Positions 1-12,995 of a DNA stretch of 64,000 nt are shown here, piece by piece; position 1 is the first letter of the stretch, and every line of letters starts with the position of its first letter. The notes beneath the pieces were generated by a model. It made no database searches. It had not been told where the DNA came from and worked only from the letters and a program-made list of their open reading frames with translations. The translations under genes and the position numbers were made by a program. The stretch is taken from NCBI GenBank assembly GCA_028023455.1, contig JAQFVV010006621.1, forward strand, positions 435,452 through 499,451. Reading direction: 5' to 3'. The DNA comes from Epiperipatus broadwayi (taxonomy: Eukaryota; Onychophora; Udeonychophora; Euonychophora; Peripatidae).

Positions 1-1227
1 GTCCTTTTCTTCAATATCTTTTTTTAAAATTTAAACTGCTTTTTAGAAAAAACATATTTATTCCATCAGAAATTAGATTAATTCAAGACTGCAAACAACA
101 TTTGTTTTTTCTTTTTTTTTCCCCATATGTCATAGCATCAGCTGGAAGGCAAACCTGCAATAGCCGTCTACAACCAACTGCTTGCTTGCAATGCAGCTGC
201 GCTGAACTCTCGGCTAACACGATTGACCAATAGTTTATTTCCATAATACTGTTTTTTTTTTAATATTCCATTAAATTAAACATTTTCTCTAATGGATTTT
301 ATTACAAATGCCAATAATAATAATAATAATAATAATAATCTATTATCTTCTGTTTTGATTATTAATTATATTATCAAAATTATATTAATTTTCTCAAATT
401 ATCTTACTTATATATTGTAATATATCATCAACTGCTTTATTACAAATCCTCTATAGCTTTGTTATCATTACAACATTTATTTCATTTTTTATGCAATGAC
501 TTTGTTTCTAATAAATGCAAGCTATAAAATAACTATTTCCTTATTGTTTATTTTTACTAATAATTTTGTGATTTCTGTATTTAGTCACTATTTAATTTGC
601 ACATTCTCATCATTTCTATGTTCAATCACTGTTTAATTTCCACAACCTACTTTGTTATATAGTTTATTCTACTATAAATTAAAATCAACCTATGTTTCTT
701 TATAATTCCTTTATTTCTTATATTTTTATATATTCACTCTTTTTTAGAATTGTGTATCTTAAATGTCAATTGCCTGTGGATTCTTCAATATAATTTATAT
801 TATTTCATTTTTTTCTTTATTCCATATATTTTTCATTTCATAGCTTATTGCATATTTGCTACTTTATATTTTATATATAATTTATGCATATTTTATATTT
901 TATTGTATCATTTCATATTAATTAGCCTATCTTTAGCTATTATTTTTTAATTCTAGTAATAATTTTAATAGACATTTTTTAATTTAATATTTTTTTATTT
1001 ATATCATGTTTTCTGTTTGTTGTTATTTGAAAAGATAATCTGTTTTTATTTTGGAAATAATATGATAAATAACTTTGTAAAAATGCTTATATAGTGAAAT
1101 CCCATATTAAATGCCTATTCAAAATGTGATGGTAGAGTAGAATGATGTCAACTAGTTTTGTTTGTTTTCCACATGCTGCTCCAACGTTTTAGATCTTATA
1201 ACTTGTCAATTTTTTTTATATGTCAAA
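1..1227. other. AT-rich non-coding spacer
   Basis: No coding signal is visible. The stretch is T-rich on the plus strand and contains a perfect (AAT)9 run at 313-339. A slightly more GC-rich patch lies at about 140-230, with several CpG and an ATTGACCAAT motif that includes a CCAAT box; it matches no feature I recognise. The 66-codon open frame at 750-950 is low-complexity F/I/Y/L translation of AT-rich DNA and is not called. Confidence 0.6.
313..339. repeat. (AAT)9 microsatellite
   Basis: A perfect trinucleotide run read directly from the sequence, bounded by cc on the left and c on the right. A similar (AAT)n run occurs at about 10881-10901. Confidence 0.95.
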
Positions 1228-1299
1228 TGCATTGATCAGGAAGAGAACCCAAGCTAGCTGCTTGGAAGGCAGGTATGCTAACCACTAGGCCACCAACAC
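1228..1299 (-). pseudogene. tRNA-Gly(TCC)-like pseudogene
   Basis: Read on the minus strand, this 72-nt segment lines up along its whole length with animal tRNA-Gly(TCC). The acceptor arms GTGTTGG and TCAATGC pair with wobbles, the A box is TGGCCTAGTGG, and the anticodon loop is CTTCCAA with anticodon TCC in a CTGC/GCAG stem. A discriminator A follows the acceptor stem. Two features mark it as degenerate: pair 27-43 is C-C, and the T loop is TTCTCTT rather than TTCGATT, so the B box has lost its central CGA and A58 is replaced by C. The T stem TTGGG/CCTGA still pairs only with G-T wobbles. No T-run terminator follows cleanly. It could be a dead tRNA gene copy or the head of a tRNA-derived SINE; the sequence after its 3' end shows no recognised SINE body. 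Confidence 0.7.
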
Positions 1300-2180
1300 T
1301 TGATATGACTTGTCAAACTTTAAACCAAATACTTAACTTTCTTTTTATAATTTTAAATATCTAGATAATTCTCTATTGTGTTGTAACTATTTTTAAATCC
1401 AACCTTTAATTTTTATTGTATTAAGCACTAAAATGTTTTGTCAACAGAAAACATCAAGCATATTGAGATACAAAATGTTCATTCCATCATACTTTTTTTG
1501 AAAAGAATAAGTAAAGACATTTATCAAACTGTCTTTATTCATATATTTCAAAGATGTGTGAAGGATGGAAGTTTTAAGTATATCTAAAAAAAATAGTATC
1601 CATATCATAAAAGAGATTAAATCTGATTAATGATACCAGATGTTTATCTTTATTTTTTTTTTTAAAAAACCATGTTTTAATCTTTAACTGGACTTAAAGT
1701 TTATATCTGAATTATATATAATATGATAAACTCTAATCTAATAATTGATTATTAGTAATCATTACTGTTGTATCTAAAATAGATAGCATCAAAGGTATTA
1801 GTAAAGAAATTTTGACACATGTTGATCAAATTATAGCAAAGTTTTAGTAATGTTTTATATTCAGTTAATAAAAGCATAGTAAAATTTGTAATATATTATT
1901 TATCAACATTTTACTATTCTGTACACTCTTAGATATTTTATTTATAATTAAGTTCCAAATATCTGTTGTTTTATCTAATTCTTTTAAATATCTCTAGAAC
2001 ACTTATTTTTATAGATTTAAATGCCTTGCTTTTTTATATAGGGATATACATTTGTTATCATATTGGCTGTTTCTTTTTTTAGTATTAATGAATATTTTTT
2101 CAAAAAATTGTTTTTTTTACTTATGATATAACACCTGCTTTCAACAACCATATCATCTTTTTTTATTATTAATTAAGAAA
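1300..2180. other. AT-rich non-coding spacer
   Basis: I see homopolymer runs and short AT-rich motifs only. No open frame or repeat family is recognised. Confidence 0.55.
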
Positions 2181-2760
2181 GTAGAAGGATCTTAGAATTT
2201 TTCCAGTATATATTCTTTCTCCACTCCGTTTCAAACAATCTGTACACATGATCATATCCACAATATAAATATTTTATGTAGATACCAGTCATCAGTTGGG
2301 CCAGATTATAGTCTTCCACACAGAGCTTGACTTACATTAAGATAGCAATTCCTTAAACTTTAATGGAGAGGCTTCAATCTTCTCACACTTCCAACTATTC
2401 AACTGTTCATTTCATTAAAAAACCAACAACTGAATGCTCAAAGCCTTCATTGGATTTGATATTGTAGTCATATTCATGTAGATATTATGTCAATATAACT
2501 CCTCATATTATTAAATCATTATGTATCCATATATACTAATAGGAAAAAAGTTGGCTGAACTTATACTATGATGTAATCTATTTCCAAAGCATTTTTGTAA
2601 TTAGCCTATCCATTCCATATACAGAATTTTTTTATATAAGTAAATAGACAGATTTGAACTTAGAATTTTTCCACTCTATATTTGACCTCTATTTCTTTTC
2701 AAAGAATTGATAAACATGACTACATACATGTGAAAACGATTTTTCCCAATACAAAGATAG
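2181..2760 (+). repeat. Family F repeat, single plus-oriented copy
   Basis: This stretch shares ordered landmarks with the family F arrays at 31.7-39.6 kb and 41.3-42.7 kb. In order they are a block ending in ACACATGATCATATCCA, ATCAGTTGGGCCAGATTATAG, TTAAGATAGCAATTCC, CTTTAATGGAGAGGCTTCAATC, TTTCATTAAAAAACCAACAA, and GAATGCTCAAAGCCTTCA. The block then recurs: the CAAAGAATTGATAAACATGACTAC landmark near 2700 corresponds to the one at about 2232, so slightly more than one unit is present. It belongs to the sub-family seen at 41.3-42.1 kb rather than the one beside the LTR element. No protein is encoded. Confidence 0.75.
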
Positions 2761-5700
2761 CTGATTTTTTTTTCTGAAGCTACTTGCCACTATTAATTCA
2801 TTTTTAAAACACAATTAATTTCTTTGTACTATTTTATAAAATTTCGTTCATTCTATTTTTTAATGTTGTTTATAGTTTATTACATTCATAAAGAGAATTT
2901 CATATGTTCTATAGCTGTCTGTCTATGCTCAATGTGAAACTTTGATCCTGAGACTTCAAATAAACTTCTAAATAACTAAACATTCATACTGCATTGTTTT
3001 AATCAAGCTTTATTTAACTTTCATTTTTTTTGTTTATTTTTTAAATACAAGGTTTTGATCAGTAGAAATTTTTATAAGAACAACTGAGTTAACTCTTTTA
3101 ATAAAATGTTTGTTATATTTTAACTGATTTCTTCAAATTTGCATTTTTGAAAACTTTAAAAGTAAACTTGCAATATGTAAACTCTAACTTAAATTTATTG
3201 CAATATTTATTAAGATTAAAATTAGCAACTTTGTTTCTCAATTTCTTAAGAAATTTTAATTTTTTAGACATTCTGTAAAATCTGACTTACTTCTTATAAT
3301 TAATAACTATTTTCTTTATTGAATTTATTAAGCTATTGTGGTCTTCAAATGCATATTTATATTAATAAAAATATAAAGTAAATCTGTTATAGCTGCATTT
3401 GAATGTTACATATTCATTTCTTTTTAATATTTTCAATAAAAAGAATTCATGATTTTACTATCTTATTTTCTTTGCAAATCCCATTCTTGAGATTTCTTTC
3501 AGTGACTATCTTTACATCTTTTATACATTTTAAAATTAAATATTCATTGACAATTTGCCTTGGACTATTCAAAAGAATTATGTTTCCTATTTCTCTATAG
3601 AATGACAAACTGTCTGCTCAAAAATTTTGATATCATTCACTAAGTTAAATAAAATTCACAAAATACTAAAGTTTCTAATGTATTGTAATATCAATCTTCA
3701 TAATATTGTTCTTATCTCTTACTTATAATGAAACTCTTCCTATCTATATCTCAGCATTTTTACTTTAATAATAAAGTACAAGTACCTAATCACATGTTTA
3801 TTTTTTTTTATAATTTTCTCTAATATGATGAAGTAATAAATATTACATCTAATAATGATCTTCTAATTTATGCAATTTTTCTTCAATTGAAAGTGATCTA
3901 TATTTGAGAATAACTTAATGTTAATATAACATTAAATGACAAAAGAATTTAAAATCTTAAACATGTTTAAAAATCTGGGACATTGAATGATAATACAGTC
4001 TTCAGAAACAAAAGCCATATATTTGTTATTTGTTATATAAGTATAATTTATAAATGTTTACATACACATTAAATACACTCATTTCTTACAACTTTAAAAA
4101 AGCCCAATCTTTCTTTCAGTCTGGACTATTAGTTTTCCGATTTAAAAAAAAAGAAACCATGATATATCTTCTATCTAAGTACAAAAAAAAACATAAATTC
4201 ATCAAACTAATTCAAAGAGTTTGATGAATATTTAATCTTTTTTTTTTCTATATGTGCATTTTTGTAATATAAAATATACATGTATAAATTGTCCTGTTTT
4301 TTTTTTTCACGCTTTTATGAAAATTCAAAGATCTTATTTCTTCTAAACTTTTATTGCATCGAATTTATATAAATAAATAAAATAATCTTTAAACAGCTAT
4401 TTTACCTTTTTTATAATAGCCATTAAAAAACAATATTAAAAAAATGTACTACTAATTATATAACTATATATATAATCAAATCTAAACAACACAAAAAATT
4501 ATTTTATTTGTTTAAATAAAAAGTATACGTGCTTACATTTTCGTTTGCAAACTTACGGATGTTTGGTAAAAATAAATACAAAAATAATAATTATTATTAT
4601 AATAACTTAAAATATGTATGCGTGGGCGTTTGTTTGTTCTTTTAATTTTTATAGAAAAAAAGTTTCTTACCCGACAGAAACTAATTGCAACTATTATTTA
4701 AAAAAAAAAATCTATGCTAACGAAAATTTGCAAATCCTAAATGTATTGAAGTTCCGTTTGGTATCAAACATGAAAAATGAAACTGATTTGTGTAATTTAT
4801 TGAAGCTTTCTAATAAATTTCTGTCTCTCATATTTCACCACGCGGTAATTTTCATTTTAAATTACAGGTTATATAAATCTAATTAAATGTAATTTAACGT
4901 GCACTTTTAAATACAGCAAATTTATTATTATATGTATAATTAAAAATTTTGATTTGTTAGGAAATCTATTATTTCACTTGGTTTCTCCATTAAACTATAT
5001 GTAAAAAAAAAAAAAATTAAGAAAAACTTTAAATAAATTTTAAAAATTGTAAGACGATTGATTTCTGTAAAGAATCGTTGAAATTATAACCAAATTTCAC
5101 CGCGCATTAAGTTAGATAAAGCATTCAATTATGATGTATCAATCAAAACAAGATAATATAACTGACTTAAGTAACCTAGTGAAAAATACAGAAATGGCTT
5201 TATAGCTCGGAAGTTCTTAAGTAGCTCGAGTGCGATAAAGTGATAGAGTTGGGCATAATCATTGCATCTTAATCGCCGGAGTCTATCCTTCTACTACTAC
5301 TCCCTACTGCAGATCATAAATAACAATAGCTTAACATAAATCAACAAATCTTTTTTTATTGTTTAATTGTTCATATTAGCTAACTGTTTTAACTGATAAT
5401 TGTTTTAATTCATTATAGTTGAAAGTTTCATTTAGTTTAATACATGACAAAATTCCCTTTATAATTTTCATGATTACTTTCTTAAGTCTCGTGGAATATC
5501 TTTATTGACAGCACATAAATAGAAGTTGTATTTTTTTAATTTATATATAATTTGAAGAGGTATATTTATTAATATATATATATATAAAGTGGAAGTACAT
5601 CACTATCTTTCAAGTTGTGAATAAATAACATTCTACATGATGCAAAAAATAATTAATAGAATTATATTTTTATTCATTGTTATGCTAATGAAAAACTGAT

Positions 5701-7689
5701 CAAATCTCAGTAGAACATGTTTGAGACTCAACCTGCTTTCATATATCATAAAAATAGAACAATCTCAAATCAAACATAGCAACTTCATTTTTATTTAAAT
5801 ATCTCTAATATATTTATTTGATGTTAATGTTTGAATGTTTAATTAGTGGCTTACTTTTACAATTATTTCACAAAAGCTCATATATAAAAAGTTATAGCCA
5901 CCCACATGTAATCGATATTTCAATCTATTTCAACTATTAAGCTAATTGCTAGTCAATGCACTGTAGAAAATAATAAGCAAGCAGAGATAAGTTATCTATA
6001 TCTTTCTTGTCATTCTGCCCTCAACCAAAGTGGGAATGCATACTATCAGCAATACACTAATTACAGCACAATACACTAACAAGCAAATTTTTATTTTTTA
6101 TAAACTCTTCCCTTAGCTCAAAGTCTAATTATTCCCTTTATAAAATGTCCAAACTACTCTCTTTTGTTGTGTTGTAATTTGTGTAAGTCATAATAATTAT
6201 TTCTATGTTTTATGATAATAATCTAATAAAGGGATGCAAACACCTTTGATTATCATTTGGTTATTTCTTTCAACATTGCATTTATAAGCAATGTCTGTCA
6301 TTAATTATTATATATGTGAACTGTTAAAAACTAAAAAGTCTAAAAAAAGCTTTAAAGATAATTGTTTGGGAAGAAATGAAAAATACAAATTTTAAAAATA
6401 AGATGTAAAATAAAAATCATTTATTGAGAAAAATCAGAGAAGAAAAAATGAATTTGAATGACCCATTAATAGATCAAAGAAATAAGAAGAGGGTGTTTAC
6501 AGGCAATTAATGGAAAGGAAATTTTTTAAAATGTACAAAACAAATTTTGTAAAATAATCTAAATAATTCTTGTAGTAAAAAACATTAATATGGAATGAAA
6601 ATAGAAAGACCTGAGGCTAAAATTTTAAATTTTGTTTGATGTGAGTTTTAGCAGATATAGTAATTAGCCACAAAGTATAAACTATTTTCCTATTTATACA
6701 ATATGTAAATATCAAAACTACTTCCAATAGATTTAAATAATATTGTTTCAAATTACAAAAAAAAATTAGAATTAGTACATAGATATTAAAAATTAACCAA
6801 TTAGTCTGCAGATTAATTGCTTTTGATATTAACACTCCTAATTATTAAGCAATAATTTATATTATAACAACCCCACTCTCTTATAAACAACAAATTAAAG
6901 ACATATTACAATATGGATTTATTTGATTCTGCTTTTGGAGAATTTAACTGGAATTTTAAATTTAAAACTTTAAATCATTAGTTTAGAATTTATAAGAAAA
7001 TGGGATTACTATATTTGTGCAAATATTTTTTTAATACTCATTGTCAGCTGCTGAAAAGGGTTTATTTCAGAATAATTGTTTTGCAAAGTAATTGTTTTAT
7101 ATTTATTATTATAATTATAATATTTATTGTAATGTGATGTTCTTAAAGTTAGTAATAATTTGAAGTGAATATGATTTTCTAGACTAGCATTATATATTAT
7201 ATGTTTTCATTTCAATAGTATTACTTATCTAACTCATAGTAGCCAAAAAAGTTCAACTTTAAATTATACTTTAAGAATTCACAGAAATGTAGCATTGTTT
7301 TTTTTTATTTTTTCACTAAATAACTGATTGTTAAAATCATGTGAATATATAATTACTTAATTAATATTTTATATTTATCGTAATTTATTTTCAAAAAATA
7401 TAAAAATAGTTTACAAAAGTAGTTTAAAAAAAAGAAATAACATGCTTTAATTAAAATTTTAGTCAGAATATTAAGAAATAATTAACTTATCATTTGAATA
7501 TTAAATATTCTAAAATACTTCACTTTTTTTGTTATGAAAAGGTAGCATATGAATTATTTTCAACTATTTAAATATTCATTTTGCTTTAAATAATAAGTAA
7601 TGGGAACTGTTTTAAGTTTAAAATAGTTTTATAAACGTAAGGTTTAAAAATATTACATTTTTATTTAATTTTGTGAATATTAATAAAAA
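2761..7689. other. Long AT-rich non-coding stretch
   Basis: About 4.9 kb with many poly-A and poly-T runs and a short (TA)n at about 5569-5585. The largest open frames (90 codons at 4614-4886 plus, 72 codons at 6617-6835 minus) have biased composition, no domain motif and no splice context, and I do not call them genes. A patch at about 5200-5310 is less AT-rich and carries several CpG, but I recognise nothing in it. Confidence 0.55.
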
Positions 7690-8055
7690 TTAAAATGCCT
7701 TTAAAAAAATTTTCAGATGTATGTTGGAAATGACAAGAATGAATCAAAAATGAAATATTTGAATGATCGAAAAGAAAGTATCATTGTTGAAAAAAATTTT
7801 CTTGAAATGAAATTGGGCTTGACATATTATTAGAAAATATAATAATGAAGGAACGGTTAGAATTTTAAAGTAAATCCCAAGAGATTGTAAAAGATCTAGA
7901 AAAAGACCACGTGTAATATAGATGGGTGGTGCATAAAAATTTGTTGCAGTGAAGAAAAACTGTAAATCATGGAAACTGAACTAAACTTGGAAAAAACTTC
8001 ATTCTGCTTTGGACTGATAATAATTAAAAGTGATGATGATATTTAAAAACGATTT
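7690..8055 (+). pseudogene. LINE 3'-end relic (C-terminal tail of a reverse transcriptase ORF)
   Basis: Short stretches resemble the C-terminal end of LINE ORF2 proteins of the RTE/CR1/jockey kind. The best piece is RSRKRPRV near 7895-7920, which fits the basic RGRPRxRW-type motif. Upstream sequence near 7815-7870 can be read as a decayed W-A-G-H-type block, and a TGATGATGAT-like tail follows near 8030. Frames are broken by several stops and no RT catalytic core is present, so only the last few hundred bases of an element survive. The element family cannot be named. The call rests on motif resemblance alone and may be wrong. Confidence 0.4.
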
Positions 8056-8059
8056 GCAA

Positions 8060-9749
8060 AATGGTTGAAACGTTTCTCAAAATGAGTAACTATCTATAAG
8101 TTTCATTGATTTATTTTATAGCTCTGGTAAAAATATTAAATGTATATTTATAGAAGTGAGAAAGCATTTTGATTATATATATATAATAAGCAAAAAATAC
8201 AGTTTTCAAGTTTACTAGGACTATTATATTTTCAACTAATATAATACTAGCAATAAATTAAATAAATTTGATTTATATATAGTTAATTTTTATTTATTAA
8301 AGTTCTTGTAATAAAATACATTTTAAACTTTCATTAATGAAAGTGACTGACTAATCAATTCAATCACTTTAATCAGGGTAACATTTTTTTTAGTGATATT
8401 AGTCTATTATTTGATGTATATCAAAGAAATATGATAAAGTAAAAAAAAAAAAAAACACAATATACAGAGCTGATTTTTCCTCTCAGTATTAACTTTTTTA
8501 TTTATTTCTTACCTAGATATTTTGTAATCAAAAGTGATATTACCAGAGCCAATTGACGTAAAATATAAAAAACAGTATACATAATAATTTATTTTTACAT
8601 TTTGTAATAAGAAAAATTTAATAAAAGACATAATTATTTATACAAGTATATTGAATTTGTTGATTGTTATTGATATTGGTATTGTGTTGTCTGCTTTCGT
8701 GCATTTATATATATATATATGTGTGTGTGTGTGTGCGTGCGCGCGTGTGTGTGTGTGTGTAGATATTCATTTTATATTACTATAACTAATATTTATCATC
8801 ATTTTATTAATATAAATGTACTTAATGCATTAAAATTTTATAAAGAATTGAAATAATGATTTTCCAAGTAAAATCAAATATATATTATTATATATATTTT
8901 TAAAGAAACTTTGTTTTTTAAGATTATCATTATATGCAAAGTTCAAATTGTTAAGGTTTATAAATTATTAATGTAATCAAAAAATTTCCACAATCTAAAA
9001 TTTACTTAACATTTCAAAACAATATTTTTTTTAAAGAAAGTTAAAATTTTGTAAGTCTCTAAAATAAAATACTATAAAATAATAATGCAATTCATTCAAC
9101 ATAATATTTGTTTAAAAAATATTTTTTCCAAAAGAATATTAGTAATTGCTAATATATATATTGCACCGGTCAGATTTATATGTACATTTAACAAGAGTTA
9201 GATCCTAAGCAAAAGTACCCTGAAACCAATCATGTCCGAGATACATGGGTCAGGAGCAATCATGACTTCTACTCTATTTCCTCATTCTCTAAATCTATAG
9301 CCTTGCCTGAGTGAGTTAAAAATCAAGACTTTTAATTGGCCAAGACAAAGTCAATTGTCAAAATATATTCAACCTTTTAATATATTCACTTTAGATTCGT
9401 TTGTAAAAAGTATATTAATAATTTGTCAGGTTATGAAAGTGAATGAAAGTTCTTTCAAAAATAAATTTCTATTTGTTTATTGTAGAAATATTTCATAGCA
9501 GCAAAATTACAAGCTAAACTTAGTAACGAATAAAAAGAGTTTGCTGATGTAAATGTTTTTTTTTCAGTTTTACATTACGAAAAAGTAAATATTTTTTTTG
9601 CTAAAATCCTAAATATTTTTACTAAAATCTTAAATATTTTTTTAAAATAATTTTGGTTTTAGCATTATTTTACTTATATATTCATAATTTCTCAAAAAAT
9701 ACTTTATAATTGTTTAAAAACATTTATTTATCATTTTCAAATTGAAAAT
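8060..9749. other. AT-rich non-coding stretch
   Basis: Contains the compound microsatellite at 8705-8760, listed separately. A more complex patch at about 9165-9330 has no recognised identity. No coding frame is supported. Confidence 0.55.
8705..8760. repeat. Compound microsatellite (TA)n(TG)n with CGCGCG core
   Basis: A run of TA dinucleotides passes into TG dinucleotides, with a GTGCGTGCGCGCGTG segment in the middle. The whole stretch alternates purine and pyrimidine. Confidence 0.95.
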
Positions 9750-9754
9750 CTTAG

Positions 9755-9860
9755 CGTTCTTCTTTGATTAGGCGGTTTCTTTGTCCTTGCCAGCCAATCA
9801 GAATGTCTTTGATGGCTGAGAGCCAATCACCGACAAGTTTCCTTCTTTGTTTAGGTTTAC
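9755..9860. promoter_or_regulatory. CCAAT-box-containing, relatively GC-rich patch
   Basis: Two CCAAT motifs on the plus strand (CCAGCCAATCAGAATG near 9789 and GAGCCAATCACCGAC near 9819) lie about 30 bases apart in a patch much richer in G, C and CpG than its surroundings. Paired CCAAT boxes are common in RNA polymerase II promoters. No TATA box, start site or downstream gene can be assigned, so this is only a candidate, and it could be part of an unrecognised repeat. Confidence 0.25.
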
Positions 9861-12859
9861 TGACAATTTTATTGATTTTTTACTTGTAAAATAATTCAGA
9901 AGATGGCAGCATCTTACAGAACTTTTAAAAACCTAACGAATGACTGTAAAACGGCTATCCTAGCATTAAAAATAACGGAATTAGAGTGACATCAATCATT
10001 GACAAAAGGTCTCATAAGCATCATCAGAAGAGTTATGAACAACATCTCTGATGATAACAAAAGGAATTTCATTTACTTCAGTTCTGAACACATAATGGAG
10101 AGACAAGAGGTCTACAGGGAAAATATGATGTTAATTGCTTTTTAAAGCTCTAACATGGGATGAGAGCTTCTTAATTATTGAAATCTCATTAATATATGAT
10201 TAATGAGTGCAACCGACTAGCATGAGATTAAGAGGAACATGAATTATATATAACACAACCCTTTCAATGATGTGTATGCATATAACAACACTAGGACAAA
10301 GAATTATTAAAATAGAAATTAGTTATGAAATGTTAATAAATTATTATAAATAATGAAGGATTGAATACTTAAGTAATGATAAATATGACTTTAATGAATA
10401 TAAACGGTAAATTTATTTACATATAACACATGATTTAATAGAACCTGGGTTTCACGTAATCAGTAGCAGTGATTTGTACATCAATGCGGTTTAATATGCT
10501 AATGAAAGGAGATATCAATTTCAAACAGATTTATGATATTAACATTATCATACATTAAAATGGAAGAATTAATGATTTTAAGAAATGTATATGTAAAATA
10601 GAATCTGATTTATATAAAAACATATTTAAATTATGGATGACCATAACAATACAATGAATATGCATTTTAAAAGATATTACAAGCTTTATTCATTATATCA
10701 ATCATTTGGAATAAATAAGCATGTACTTGCACATTTAATTAAATAATTCTGACTTGACAGAATTTACAGAGATTGTTTACTAGAATATTTAAAGATTGTT
10801 TAAATGAGAGGCCAGCTAGCTTAAATAAGCTTTAACATAAAAAAATTTTAAATAAGCTTTAACATGACATGTCTAATGCATAATAATAATAATAATAATA
10901 AAGAGAAGAGATGATTTACAGCAATCACAACATTATTACTTATAGATATAATACAGGGCAATATAAAATATTAATCAAGAGTTTGCAGTGCTGACTAAAG
11001 TGATAATATTAGAAATATTAAATTCACTTTGGGATGAGAGATTGCATCCATTATTAATGGATGTGTGAATACTTCTGCACTTGTAACAGGACAGTACTTG
11101 AAGAAGTGGTTGGTAGGGGATGCCATGGTTTAGATTTTCTTATGTTATCCCATGCTGAGTCTCACTGCAAGACATTGCCCTAGAGTCAATGTTTCCAAAC
11201 CCTATTCTGGGCCAAGCCATAAAAGAAATGATCCAGGACCTCCAGATTTTAATTTGACAAAGCAAAATATAAAGTTTAATAATGCTATCATGAATAATCA
11301 ATGCTGAAATAAGATTCAAAACCTTAATGACACTGATATGTTAATTAAAACCCTCATAAATTAATAATATATCTAGTGTAATGACATGAGAAAATCTAAC
11401 CCATCCTTAAAGATAGGCATATGACCTTGAATATTGATTACAATATCAAAATCTGAATGGGGAAAATATTATTCGTTTCATTAAACAAATATAAGTATGC
11501 TTAACAGGTAAATAATTACATAACACAATTATAATGCTTGCTGGCATGACAGGCAAATGATTGATTACTAAATAAAAGATATGGCCATTAAATTTACTTT
11601 AAATATAATTAAATCAATAGCGTTAAACATAGTAAGGCATTGACATCATAAAATATGACAGCATATAGTCTGCCATTAAGCAAATATACCATTTAACAAT
11701 AATATTCGATCAAGTGAATCTTAGTTTTGTAAAAAGCCTTACATTTAAGTATTTAAATATCCCATAATATTGGGATGGAGAATCAGAGTTATATCGGTTT
11801 GCTACATTGAATCATTAACATATTAAAATCAAATTCAATTAAAAGACATAATTATAATAAAATAAAGTGAAACCCAGTAGGTATAATTACAGATTATAAA
11901 ATATATAGATTCATGCATTTATATTTTACAGAAAGAGACAGAGAGTCTTTAATTTGCTACAATTATTATAATTGGCACTACATCACCAATTATTAGATAG
12001 TTACATTATGAGTAAAACAAATCAGAATTAAATAAATGAAGGTGAAGAGTTTATGTTAGCAGCCTGGACAGGATTACTTTATGATGACTCAATGACTTGA
12101 TGGCTGTACGAGTCGATACAAATGAAAATTAGAATATGGAAAACATGGTCAGCAATAGAGTTCCAATAAAATAATGGTTGGCATCTTTTGAGAGTTAATT
12201 CAGGATTTGATTAAAGCAGTTCTTGAGTGGTGATCGCATGGTAGCATAGCAATATGAAGACGATCTTGAAAAATCAGGAAAGTGAATTTCTTTATTTAGA
12301 AGTCATTTTATTTAAAATGTTGGGTGGTGTGGATTTATTTAGCAATGCTTCTTTGAAAAGTAACAGTAGAGTGGCCTGTATTGAAGTTGGGTGTATTTAT
12401 ACACCAACAAAATCTTTTAGAAACTTATTTTACATTGCCACTTGAGGCAACCAGCTATGCATTACCTGTCATGATTGCACTTATCCTTTGTTTAAAGCTA
12501 TATTTGAAAGATGACAACAAGATAAGTTTTGGAGAGTACTGTTCAACTCTGTTTTTAGATACGAAATAGATTCAATCGATATAATTTCCATTAAAATTTA
12601 AGATTGCTAAAATTTATTTCATTAATAATGACATTTTAAATTTAAACAAAGTACGTTCTTTTGTTTCTTAAATTTAAGTTATATTAATTACTCTCCAGAA
12701 CTTTCTCTGGTATTGTGTCAGCTTTATAATAATACATGAATTATATAAATTACATAAATACTACATATATTTAATAAATGTATAAGTATTATTTACAATA
12801 TTATAAGGTATCTGTAATACATACACCCACATACATGAATATTTGAGGCCATGGAAATT
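9861..12859. other. Non-coding stretch, no gene recognised
   Basis: Compared with flanking DNA this block is more A-rich on the plus strand and has fewer homopolymer runs. It includes (AAT)n at about 10881-10901, a more complex patch at about 11095-11260 and the palindrome at 12386-12408. The overlapping 62- and 63-codon open frames at about 12254-12569 have no domain motif and no conserved context. I cannot tell whether the block is unique DNA or an old, unrecognised element. Confidence 0.5.
12386..12408. promoter_or_regulatory. Palindrome centred on a TATTTATA motif
   Basis: The 23-base segment reads almost the same on both strands, with arms GTTGG/CCAAC and GTGTA/TACAC around TTTA. On the minus strand the core is TGTATAAATACA, which looks like a TATA box. 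Nothing downstream identifies a transcript, so a promoter role is speculative. Confidence 0.25.
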
Positions 12860-12861
12860 TT

Positions 12862-12995
12862 AAATATTGTATTGGTCAAAATATGTTGATCCATCTAACA
12901 TGAGCTGGAACTCAATGAAACATACTTCAAACCCAGTCAAGCCCTAAATTTATATCAGGGACTAACCTAGATTTGAACCCATTCCACAAGCTCCA
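12862..12995 (+). repeat. Dispersed repeat family S, copy 1
   Basis: This segment matches the reverse complement of 63690-63835 over about 130 bases, by eye at close to 85-90% in the best part. Shared landmarks include AACATGAGCTGGAACTCAAT, GAAACATACTTCAAACCCAG and TCAAGCC. The end carries GATTTGAACCCATTCC, which resembles a tRNA B-box region, so a SINE is possible. There is no internal coding sequence. Confidence 0.75.

Noticed and set aside
4614-4886. 90-codon open frame on the plus strand
   Set aside because: No domain, no signal or membrane pattern that composition does not explain, and no splice or promoter context; length is unremarkable for this much AT-rich DNA.
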